A DNA stretch of 12,320 nucleotides from an uncultured Actinomycetes bacterium (GTDB taxonomy: Bacteria; Actinomycetota; Actinomycetes; Nanopelagicales; Nanopelagicaceae), in the NCBI GenBank assembly GCA_903907665.1, contig CAIVOW010000026.1, positions 1-12,320 on the forward strand, in the 5' to 3' direction. The notes beneath the pieces are model-generated. The model had not been told where the DNA came from, did not search any database, and saw only the letters and a list, made by a program, of their open reading frames with translations. The position numbers were made by a program, and so were the translations under genes. Shown in pieces: positions 6,568 to 12,320 of this stretch; the first letter of the stretch is position 1; every line of letters starts with the position of its first letter.

Positions 6568-7647
6568 TTATAAACCGTGTGCCTGAGCAACCGCTGAATA
6601 CATAATCTTTCCTTCATGAACGTTAAGGCCAAGTGCAAATCCTGAATCATCAGCAAGCGCCTTTTCCCAGCCTTTATTAGCCAATGCGAGGGAATACTTG
6701 AGAGTTGCATTGGAAAGCGCCGCAGTCGACGTTGCAGGAACAGCGCCAGGCATATTGGCAACGCAATAGTAAAGTGAATTATGTACCGCAAAAGTTGGAT
6801 CTGAATGAGTCGTTGGCTTTGATCCTTCAAAGCATCCACCTTGATCGATAGCAACATCGACCAGAACACTTCCAGGTTTCATTTGTGACACTATCTTGTC
6901 AGTAACTAATTTTGGAGCTGCTGCGCCATGTACTAGGACACCACCAACTACTAAATCAGCTTCAAGGCAATATTGCTCGATTGCGTAAGCAGAGGATGCA
7001 ATAGTTTTTACTTGACCGTGGAATATCTCATCAATCTCAACTAAACGCTTGAGATTAATATCAAGCAGCGTCACATCAGCGCGAAGGCCAATAGCCATTG
7101 CAGCAGCTGAGACGCCAACGCTTCCGCCTCCTAGAATCACAACTTTTCCGGGAGCTACTCCTGGTACTCCACCCAGCAATACTCCGCGCCCACCATTAGG
7201 ACGCTCTAGGGCTGTTGCCCCAACTTGTATTGACATACGTCCTGCAACTTCCGACATTGGGGCAAGAAGTGGAAGTCCGCCATTAAATTCAACAGTTTCA
7301 TAGGCAATTGCAGTTGTTCCACTTTTAATTAGCGCATCTGTGCACTCTCGGGAAGCTGCAAGGTGTAGGAAAGTGAAAAGAATCTGTCCGCGGCGCATTC
7401 TGTGATATTCCGACGCGATAGGTTCTTTTACTTTGATGATCATGTCAGCCTTAGCCCAAAGATCATCTGGGTTATCAATAATCGTTGCGCCAGCTTTTAC
7501 ATATTCTTCATCGGTAATTGCCGAACCAAGTCCGGCACCTTTTTCGACAAGCACTGAGTGATTGGCTGCAAGCGCATGGACTCCGGCAGGTGTTGTACTA
7601 ACGCGAAACTCGTTGTTCTTAACTTCTTTTGGAATTCCAACAATCAC
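6568..7647 (-). CDS. ald: Alanine dehydrogenase
   Basis: Catalyses reversible NAD-dependent deamination of L-alanine to pyruvate and ammonium in the cytoplasm. The 359-residue product is near the usual length of about 370. The N-terminus MIVGIPKEVKNNEFRV contains the substrate-binding R15. K74 in IKVKEP and H95 in FTFLHLAAS match the pyruvate-site lysine and catalytic histidine. The Rossmann loop is VVILGGGSVGV (169-179) with acidic D196 at the end of the second strand. D268 in DVAIDQGG matches the catalytic aspartate, and VANMPGAVPATST (296-308) is a family signature. The start is GTG at 7647 with GAGG nine bases upstream. It lies 50 bases downstream of the DUF4192 gene and 135 bases upstream of the peptide-binding protein gene, on the same strand. 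This neighbourhood suggests handling of peptide-derived alanine, but the link is inference. Confidence 0.97.
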   Translation of the reverse strand: MIVGIPKEVKNNEFRVSTTPAGVHALAANHSVLVEKGAGLGSAITDEEYVKAGATIIDNPDDLWAKADMIIKVKEPIASEYHRMRRGQILFTFLHLAASRECTDALIKSGTTAIAYETVEFNGGLPLLAPMSEVAGRMSIQVGATALERPNGGRGVLLGGVPGVAPGKVVILGGGSVGVSAAAMAIGLRADVTLLDINLKRLVEIDEIFHGQVKTIASSAYAIEQYCLEADLVVGGVLVHGAAAPKLVTDKIVSQMKPGSVLVDVAIDQGGCFEGSKPTTHSDPTFAVHNSLYYCVANMPGAVPATSTAALSNATLKYSLALANKGWEKALADDSGFALGLNVHEGKIMYSAVAQAHGL

Positions 7648-7697
7648 GGCGTCAAACCTCTCGACATGTATCTACACTGAAACAGGACTGCCGAAGC

Positions 7698-8720
7698 CTA
7701 CTCCTCACCGAATAGCTTCATACAGACTTTAGGATGTAATTCATCCCTCATCTGAGCGAAGGAGGCTGGCGGCCAACCTGCCGAGAATGAGCGCCGCAAA
7801 AGTTTTGCAAGGCCGTATTGCGCATCATCTTCAAAGGCTCTGTCTAGGGCGCGCTGAGCTAGTGCGCCATCACCTCTCTCATAACTTATAACAGCAAAGA
7901 GAGTGGCTACGGGTGCAACATAACCAGCAGGAGCCATGCGCAATAACCATCGCCACATATCCCACAAATCATCTCGATTTTCATCACTGGCTATTCCAAT
8001 TGCATAATCACGCACTTGTAGATCATGTAGCCGAACAAGAACCAGCGCAATCAGCTCTTGATCAGTACTAATTCCATTCTCAGCAAATTCTTCAGCAAGT
8101 TTGTTAACCGCAAGAGCGCCTTCTCGTTGTAATGCCACGGACTCATCACTTTCATAATCAATTCCCTCAACTGCATCAAGTGCCACCTCTAACGCTATTT
8201 TCACAGTCGCATCAAGGTCTATGGGCGCAATCGAAAGGCGAAGGTCTTCGACATTTTGATAGGGCAAGGGCTTACCCTCGGCTACCTGCTCTGCTGCGAC
8301 TCTAGAATCTTCGCGTGATGGCATAGCGTTGCCCTCCGGCGGGCAACACTCCTCATCATCGCAAATCGTTGAGCGCCACCGGTCTCCACGCACTTCAAGA
8401 CACTCGCGCAAGGTAATTCCACGAAGCGCAATCGCATCTCGAATCGGAGAAAGTAGGTATTCACTATCAAAAACTTTATCTGGCACGTAGGCAACAATCA
8501 GAGCTGAATCAGCGTTCTCTTGAACAAGATGTGAAGCCAGCGTATCTATCTGATCCAGATCAACATCCTCTGGGTAATCAATTCTCATTGCCATCCCAAT
8601 GGTCTCCTCGTGAAGGGCGATAACGACCAGAGAGTCAGCGGGATGGTAACCAACTAGAAAAGGAAGGGCTGCGAGCAGATCATGTGGCGATGTAAGTGTT
8701 GTCATGTGCGCAGATTTCAT
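7698..8720 (-). CDS. DUF4192 family protein, function unknown
   Basis: Actinobacterial DUF4192 protein of about 340 residues with no assigned function. Diagnostic parts are SPHDLLAALPFLVGYHPADSLVVIAL near the N-terminus, GDRWRSTICDDEECCPPEG in the middle, and a C-terminal helical repeat-like part. The latter contains LFAVISYERGDGALAQRALDRAFEDDAQYGLAKLL, resembling a TPR-type helix pair. It is acidic and has no signal peptide or membrane segment, so it is probably cytoplasmic. The start is uncertain: ATG at 8720 (weak GAG seven bases upstream), ATG at 8705, giving MTTLTSPHDLL and fitting many homologues better, or TTG at 8744. The gene follows the PKD-like gene by a short gap on the same strand. 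The family call is confident; a role cannot be stated. Confidence 0.9.
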   Translation of the reverse strand: MKSAHMTTLTSPHDLLAALPFLVGYHPADSLVVIALHEETIGMAMRIDYPEDVDLDQIDTLASHLVQENADSALIVAYVPDKVFDSEYLLSPIRDAIALRGITLRECLEVRGDRWRSTICDDEECCPPEGNAMPSREDSRVAAEQVAEGKPLPYQNVEDLRLSIAPIDLDATVKIALEVALDAVEGIDYESDESVALQREGALAVNKLAEEFAENGISTDQELIALVLVRLHDLQVRDYAIGIASDENRDDLWDMWRWLLRMAPAGYVAPVATLFAVISYERGDGALAQRALDRAFEDDAQYGLAKLLRRSFSAGWPPASFAQMRDELHPKVCMKLFGEE

Positions 8721-8777
8721 TAAATTTCTCAACCCTGCTGACAAATTAATAAATGCTGTGGAAAAAGACGGGTGTGA

Positions 8778-9548
8778 TTACTTTATGAATCTAGTAGGTG
8801 CGCTTTGGACTACAAAAGTTGTGCTGTAATTCTGCACAATATTTCCGCCCAAAACTGGATAGATATAGCTCTCAGCAGACCAGGTGCCTGCCCACGAAAT
8901 TGCGAGAGAAACCTTGTAAGTTCCAGCTGTTGTATAGGTGTGAGCGATGGTTGTATCAGGATATGCAGCTCCGGGTGATGATGTAACAAATGATGATCCA
9001 TCACCGAAATTCCAACTGAAAGTTGGGGTCAACATCACTCCAACGGTGATTCCAAGAATGAGAGAAGTTGTTGAAAATTTGGTGCTCGCATCCGTCCAGA
9101 AATACATTGGAACCTGAACAAGTTCGCCCATTTTTGGAGCAAAGAAAATATTTCGCTGTGGCAATAATTGAGTCAATCGATCTGATAGCGATACTGCAGC
9201 GACCACTTTAGGCTTGCGTGAAACTGCAACTTTTGGAACTGGTTTTTTAGTGGCTCTTACCACCCGTGGTCTAGGCGTCACTTTCTTTGTAATAACAGGC
9301 TTCGGTGCGTATGTCGACGCCACTCGGGGTTTCAATGGTTGGCTGGGATTCAAAGGTTTGATGGCCTTGTGCACTTTGGGTTTAGTAGTACTCCCCGGCT
9401 TGTTCTGTACAGCCGTAATTATAATTTGATTCGTTGTTGGATCAGTCACGACTTGAACGCAAACTTTTTTCTCACAAGGCGCGGCCGATGCAGCGCTGGT
9501 GATTGGAATCATAATGAGAGCTAAAATCAATATTATTTTCTTTCTCAT
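8778..9548 (-). CDS. Secreted PKD-like domain protein with basic proline-rich linker
   Basis: From the ATG at 9548 the product has 256 residues. A signal peptide covers about 1-23 (MRKKIILILALIMIP...SASAA), with probable type I cleavage. The mature N-terminus carries two cysteines, C25 and C30, which could form a disulphide. Residues about 50-118 are a low-complexity K/P/R/V-rich linker. The C-terminal part, about 140-250, has the PKD-like core FSWNFGDGS (177-185) and HTYTTAGTYKVSLAI (203-217), a beta-sandwich usually found in surface proteins. P at -1 before C25 argues against a lipobox. The start overlaps the stop of the DUF6318-like gene as ATGA, with GGTGA four bases upstream, so the two are probably co-translated. 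The function is unknown; the basic linker could interact with the wall or its polyanions. Confidence 0.8.
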   Translation of the reverse strand: MRKKIILILALIMIPITSAASAAPCEKKVCVQVVTDPTTNQIIITAVQNKPGSTTKPKVHKAIKPLNPSQPLKPRVASTYAPKPVITKKVTPRPRVVRATKKPVPKVAVSRKPKVVAAVSLSDRLTQLLPQRNIFFAPKMGELVQVPMYFWTDASTKFSTTSLILGITVGVMLTPTFSWNFGDGSSFVTSSPGAAYPDTTIAHTYTTAGTYKVSLAISWAGTWSAESYIYPVLGGNIVQNYSTTFVVQSAPTRFIK

Positions 9549-10123
9549 AACTTCACCGATGTCTCTTTGATTTTCCAACTATTTCCATATTTAGCTAAGG
9601 TGAAGTAGGCGGGAATATCGATACCTTTCCAAATTTCACGTGCCCCAGTTTTGCGGGTGATGTGGGTTGTGTTCGACATATGAATGACTACCTTCAAGGT
9701 AATTGCAGATTTCGTATTTCGAATCACGGTGCTCTGCTTCAAGGAGTAAGCCCCGCCAATCAGATTAGCTTTTGTATAAATGGCCTTAAAACTTTCACCA
9801 ATAATCCGACAAGCACATCCCGGCTTAGAAATCGCGTTTATGCCGACGTTCTTTCCGGTGTGCAATCCAAATGTAAGTGCATCGACGTAAGTAACGAGGG
9901 CAGTATTTGCTCCAGCTGGAATGTTTGACAGCAATCCTGGGGTGCTCTCGGTAACGGGGATGGCGAGCGATCCAGTGGGGCGCGGTGCAGGACCATTTGC
10001 CAAGAGACTTCCTTGATGGCGCCCGGTGCTGAGAAAAATTGAGAAGGAAACTGGAATGAGTAGGAGCGCCCCTGCGACTCCAAGAATTCTGCGCATTGCG
10101 CCAAGGTAGAGAACGCTTCTCAT
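9545..10123 (-). CDS. DUF6318-like membrane-anchored or exported protein
   Basis: The 192-residue product has a basic N-terminus and one hydrophobic segment at about 13-31 (ILGVAGALLLIPVSFSIFL), acting as signal anchor or signal peptide. A Pro/Ser/Thr-rich stretch follows to about 68. The globular part contains ALVTYVDALTFGLHTGKNVGINAISKPGCACRII, matching the pattern of actinobacterial DUF6318 proteins, an Asp/Leu-rich helix followed by a CxxC- or CxC-containing loop. Here the pair is C103 and C105. The C-terminal part looks like an NTF2-like sheet ending in YGNSWKI. The ATG at 10123 has AGGTGA ten bases upstream; the ATG at 10096 has no SD. It is the first gene of a pair with the PKD-like gene and diverges from the NUDIX gene. 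Family assignment is from pattern memory; function unknown. Confidence 0.65.
   Translation of the reverse strand: MRSVLYLGAMRRILGVAGALLLIPVSFSIFLSTGRHQGSLLANGPAPRPTGSLAIPVTESTPGLLSNIPAGANTALVTYVDALTFGLHTGKNVGINAISKPGCACRIIGESFKAIYTKANLIGGAYSLKQSTVIRNTKSAITLKVVIHMSNTTHITRKTGAREIWKGIDIPAYFTLAKYGNSWKIKETSVKL
9546..9557 (-). promoter_or_regulatory. Ribosome binding site deciding the start of the PKD-like protein gene
   Basis: On the minus strand GGTGA (9557-9553) precedes the ATG at 9548 by four bases, and the ATG overlaps the upstream TGA. This favours it over an in-frame upstream start at 9578 that would put ten polar residues before the signal peptide. Confidence 0.55.
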
Positions 10124-10203
10124 GCGAGAGATGTCACCTATTTTTCATTGTGTATAAGTAGCGTTACATCCACTTTCTGCAAATTTCATGCCACTCTAGC
10201 GGT
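10124..10203. promoter_or_regulatory. 80-base divergent intergenic region between DUF6318-like and NUDIX genes
   Basis: Both genes must be served from this short gap. On the plus strand TGC-CACTCT (10189-10197) resembles an extended -10 ending six bases before the NUDIX GTG, with no SD present. This would give a leaderless transcript. On the minus strand, TTGCAG (10183-10178) and the CTTATACA stretch (10158-10151) are candidate -35/-10 parts for the DUF6318-like gene, though their spacing is not ideal. The layout makes promoters certain to be near; their exact positions are tentative. Confidence 0.5.
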
Positions 10204-10665
10204 GTGGCACACAAGGATGGCGATGGATGGGTGGAATGCACCTGCGGCTCTAAGCATTGGGGTCTTCATGGCGCCGCTGGGCTATTACTCGTTCGCAATC
10301 GCACAGTGTTGCTTCAACATCGCGCACCTTGGGTGCATAACGGTGATACGTGGGGCATACCTGGTGGCGCACGTGATTCCCACGAAACAATTATTGAGGC
10401 AGCTGCCCGCGAGGCTCATGAAGAAGTTGGCATTGCAGCAGACTCTTTTACTCCAATAACTATGCATACGGTGAACCACAATTTGTGGGAATACAACACC
10501 GTTTTAGCGCATGCTCACGATGATATTACGACACATGCGATGAATGAAGAATCCATCGAAGTTCAGTGGGTACCTATCGAGAGTGTTGATGACAAAAATT
10601 TGCATCCAAGTTTTGAAAAAGCGTGGCCTGAACTAAAGACCTTGCTCTTTGAAAGTGGCATCTAA
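10204..10665 (+). CDS. NUDIX hydrolase
   Basis: This 153-residue protein would hydrolyse a nucleoside diphosphate linked to another moiety, using divalent metal. The Nudix box is complete: G55, E61, then R69-E70-A-H-E73-E74-V-G76-I77, within GGARDSHETIIEAAAREAHEEVGI. The N-terminus carries C12, C14 and H18 in ECTCGSKHWG just before GAAGLLLV, a variant typical of actinobacterial NUDIX proteins and possibly metal binding. The substrate cannot be told; housecleaning of oxidised nucleotides is one option. The start is GTG at 10204. It has no SD, and a candidate extended -10 lies immediately upstream, suggesting a leaderless mRNA. The 3' end overlaps the dinG-like gene by 33 bases tail to tail. 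Confidence 0.95.
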   Translation: MAHKDGDGWVECTCGSKHWGLHGAAGLLLVRNRTVLLQHRAPWVHNGDTWGIPGGARDSHETIIEAAAREAHEEVGIAADSFTPITMHTVNHNLWEYNTVLAHAHDDITTHAMNEESIEVQWVPIESVDDKNLHPSFEKAWPELKTLLFESGI

Positions 10666-12320
10666 GCGCTTTAGTGATTCACGGATTACAGCGCCATCAC
10701 TGGTACGCCAAAAGGGCGGCATTGAATTCAAGAGCAAAGACCCATAGCGCTTTGTAGTGATACGCGAGTCTAAAATTGCTACTACTCCGCGATCTTCTGA
10801 GCTTCGAATTAAGCGACCAGTTCCTTGTGCCAATAAGAGTGCGGCCCGAGGCAGCGATACCTGCATAAATCCACTTCCACCTGCTTCATCAGCTTCAGCA
10901 GACCGCGCAGCCATCACGGGTTCATCTGGACGCGGAAATGGAATGCGATCAATCACAACGAGTGTGCAGGATGGCCCCGGAACATCGATGCCTTGCCACA
11001 GCGAGATGGTGCCAAGCAAAATGGAAGATGGATCTTTAGAGAAGCGATCAACAAGTGAGCCAATCGAATCACCTTTGCGCTGCACAATAATTGGTAACTT
11101 CAAATCTTCTAGAACTTTGCGCAGATGCACTTCAGCAGCATCTACTCCGCGCCATGAACTAAAAAGTGCCAGCGTTCTGCCGCCCGCCGCCTCGATGAGT
11201 TCACCAAGTTCAGTCAGCGCCTCTTTGCTCGGGCCATCACGGCCTGGCTCTGGAATATGGCGAGGAAGATATAGCGCGCCCTGTTTTGCAAAATCAAATG
11301 GGGATCCAACATCTAGCATTTCAACGTTTGCTGGATCTATATCTCCATCTTCGAGTTGAAGATTACTATCATCACCGTTTTCAAAGCCGATGGATTTAGC
11401 TATTGGATCAAAGGATTTACCAACAGTTAATGTGGCCGAAGTTGCAATAACAGGAGTCTTAGTCAGTAAGTTCTCACGCAATACATTCGATACTTCAAGC
11501 GGTGCTAAATACAACGTAGAAAATGTCGGCTCAAACCACATTACTTGGTGATGTCCGGGCTTTAACATTTTTGTCGCCGTTGTTAAAACTTCTTGGGTTG
11601 CACCTTTTACCCGCGCGCGCTCTGCCATTGAGTCTGCCTCAATCACATCGCTATCTGCTTGAATCAGCGCGATTACAGCCGCAGCGCCCTCTTTAACTTT
11701 TCGAATTGGTGATTCCAAGATCGCCGGGACCTCTGGCATGCGACCAGCTTTGGATGGATCAGCGCGCAGCATCTCTGCATAATCTTGTAGCGCTTCATAG
11801 AAATTATCGGCTGCCTTTTCAAATGCTATTGAAGCTTTACCGGGCATATGTTTTTTCGCCATCTTAGCCGCTCGCTCTACCCGGCCCGCTGTTAATTCTT
11901 CAGTCACAGCTTGGGTTGTGCGATCCATAAATTCATGTGCCTCATCCAATATGACTGCGTCTCGGTCAGGCAAAATCGGATGTGAGTCCACAATTTCAAT
12001 CGCTAACAACGTATGGTTTGTAACGACAACATCTGCTTTCGCAGCTTTCGCTTTAGCGTTAACGGCAAAACATTGCGTTCCAAATGGACAATCTTCTGCG
12101 CCCATACATTCGCGTCCGGATACCGAATTTGCTAACCACACGCGGCGGTCGACATCTGGAGCATCATCTCGGTCCCCCGTTGCACCGGGAGATTGCGCCC
12201 AAGCCTTAAGCCGCTTGGCATCTTTCTCAAGAGCGCCTATTTCCATCAGTGGCTCTAGATCAGGATCACCTTCTGCGCCATTCATTTTTTGCAAACATAC
12301 GTAATTTCCAACACCTTTAG
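10633..12320 (-). CDS. dinG: DinG/XPD-like iron-sulphur ATP-dependent DNA helicase, 5' truncated
   Basis: Superfamily 2, XPD-like 5'-3' DNA helicase, probably acting on damaged or structured DNA such as stalled forks, R-loops or D-loops. The frame stays open to the right edge (visible start KGVGNYVCL), so about 561 residues are seen and the Walker A region is missing. Four cysteines place the [4Fe-4S] domain: one in NYVC (codon 12295-12297), then those in GRECMGAEDCPFGTQC. These are followed by ADVVVTNHTLL, the Walker B/DEAH box VILDEAHEF (DEAH at 11935-11946), ATSATLTVG, LFSSWRGVD, GTISLWQGIDVPG and motif VI QGTGRLIRSSEDRG. The last includes the arginine-finger-type residues. All motifs are intact. 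The gene ends at TAG 10633-10635 inside the 3' end of the convergent NUDIX gene. The first in-frame TTG/ATG codons inside the window are not the real start. Confidence 0.95.
   Translation of the reverse strand, partial: KGVGNYVCLQKMNGAEGDPDLEPLMEIGALEKDAKRLKAWAQSPGATGDRDDAPDVDRRVWLANSVSGRECMGAEDCPFGTQCFAVNAKAKAAKADVVVTNHTLLAIEIVDSHPILPDRDAVILDEAHEFMDRTTQAVTEELTAGRVERAAKMAKKHMPGKASIAFEKAADNFYEALQDYAEMLRADPSKAGRMPEVPAILESPIRKVKEGAAAVIALIQADSDVIEADSMAERARVKGATQEVLTTATKMLKPGHHQVMWFEPTFSTLYLAPLEVSNVLRENLLTKTPVIATSATLTVGKSFDPIAKSIGFENGDDSNLQLEDGDIDPANVEMLDVGSPFDFAKQGALYLPRHIPEPGRDGPSKEALTELGELIEAAGGRTLALFSSWRGVDAAEVHLRKVLEDLKLPIIVQRKGDSIGSLVDRFSKDPSSILLGTISLWQGIDVPGPSCTLVVIDRIPFPRPDEPVMAARSAEADEAGGSGFMQVSLPRAALLLAQGTGRLIRSSEDRGVVAILDSRITTKRYGSLLLNSMPPFWRTSDGAVIRESLKRLDATFKEQGL

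Noticed and set aside
6558..6570. Inverted repeat TAACG-AAA-CGTTA at the ald stop codon as a terminator
   Set aside because: The stem is only 5 bp, AT-rich, with a three-base loop and no U-run after it on the minus strand; too weak to call.
7648..7697. Promoter of ald in the 50-base gap (TAGATA as -10)
   Set aside because: A TAGATA is present, but no -35-like hexamer lies at 16-18 bases. Co-transcription with the DUF4192 gene is equally likely.
8721..8744. TTG start at 8744 for the DUF4192 gene
   Set aside because: It has no SD and adds residues not expected in the family; the ATG codons at 8720 or 8705 are preferred.
9471..9488. Lipobox at the C25 of the PKD-like protein
   Set aside because: The residues before the cysteine are SAAP. 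Proline at -1 and no Leu at -3 do not fit a lipobox, so type I cleavage is more likely.
10757..11359. 200-codon plus-strand open frame inside the helicase gene
   Set aside because: It is antisense to a helicase frame with intact conserved motifs. Its translation is Ser/Pro/Arg-rich with no recognisable domain and no plausible start signals, so it is a shadow frame.
1..12320. Mobile element, defence island, CRISPR array, tRNA or phage signal
   Set aside because: No transposase, integrase, regularly spaced repeats, tRNA-like cloverleaf or terminal inverted repeats were seen on either strand. The gene content is metabolic, repair and envelope-related.

Overview
The window looks like chromosomal DNA from a streamlined, mid-GC member of the Actinomycetota. 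The main lineage markers are a DUF4192 protein, a DUF6318-like protein and a NUDIX hydrolase with the N-terminal CxCG...HWG...GAAG signature common in actinobacteria. Base composition looks to be in the mid-40s percent GC by eye. Genes are tightly packed with many 1- or 4-base overlaps, and several start at GTG or TTG. A planktonic freshwater lineage such as Nanopelagicales (acI) would fit, but that assignment is inference. I see no mobile element, tRNA, rRNA, CRISPR array or prophage signal, and no gene-free stretch longer than about 135 bases.

Layout from left to right. (1) 1-390 (+): the 3' end of a beta-lactamase-fold serine hydrolase. (2) 349-6432 (-): a six-gene dipeptide/oligopeptide uptake operon. 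Transcription order is binding protein, permease B, permease C, ATPase D, ATPase F, M55 D-aminopeptidase. The last five genes overlap by 1 or 4 bases each. A strong hairpin and a 9-bp tandem repeat separate the binding-protein gene from the rest. (3) 6568-7647 (-): alanine dehydrogenase. (4) 7698-10123 (-): a DUF4192 protein and a coupled pair of secreted or membrane proteins, one PKD-like and one DUF6318-like. (5) 10204-10665 (+): a NUDIX hydrolase, probably translated from a leaderless mRNA. (6) 10633-12320 (-): a DinG/XPD-type iron-sulphur helicase, cut off at the right edge and overlapping the NUDIX gene tail to tail.

The transporter, M55 peptidase, serine hydrolase and alanine dehydrogenase make a plausible unit for scavenging peptides, perhaps D-Ala-containing wall peptides. 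Peptides would be imported, D-amino-acid residues released by the M55 enzyme, and alanine deaminated to pyruvate and ammonium by Ald. A racemase or other D-Ala-converting step would be needed and is not in this window. Association of an M55 enzyme with a dipeptide ABC transporter is known from the Bacillus subtilis dpp operon, so the module is not new in kind. The least explained content is the PKD-like/DUF6318 pair. I found no convincing evidence for an entirely undescribed system.
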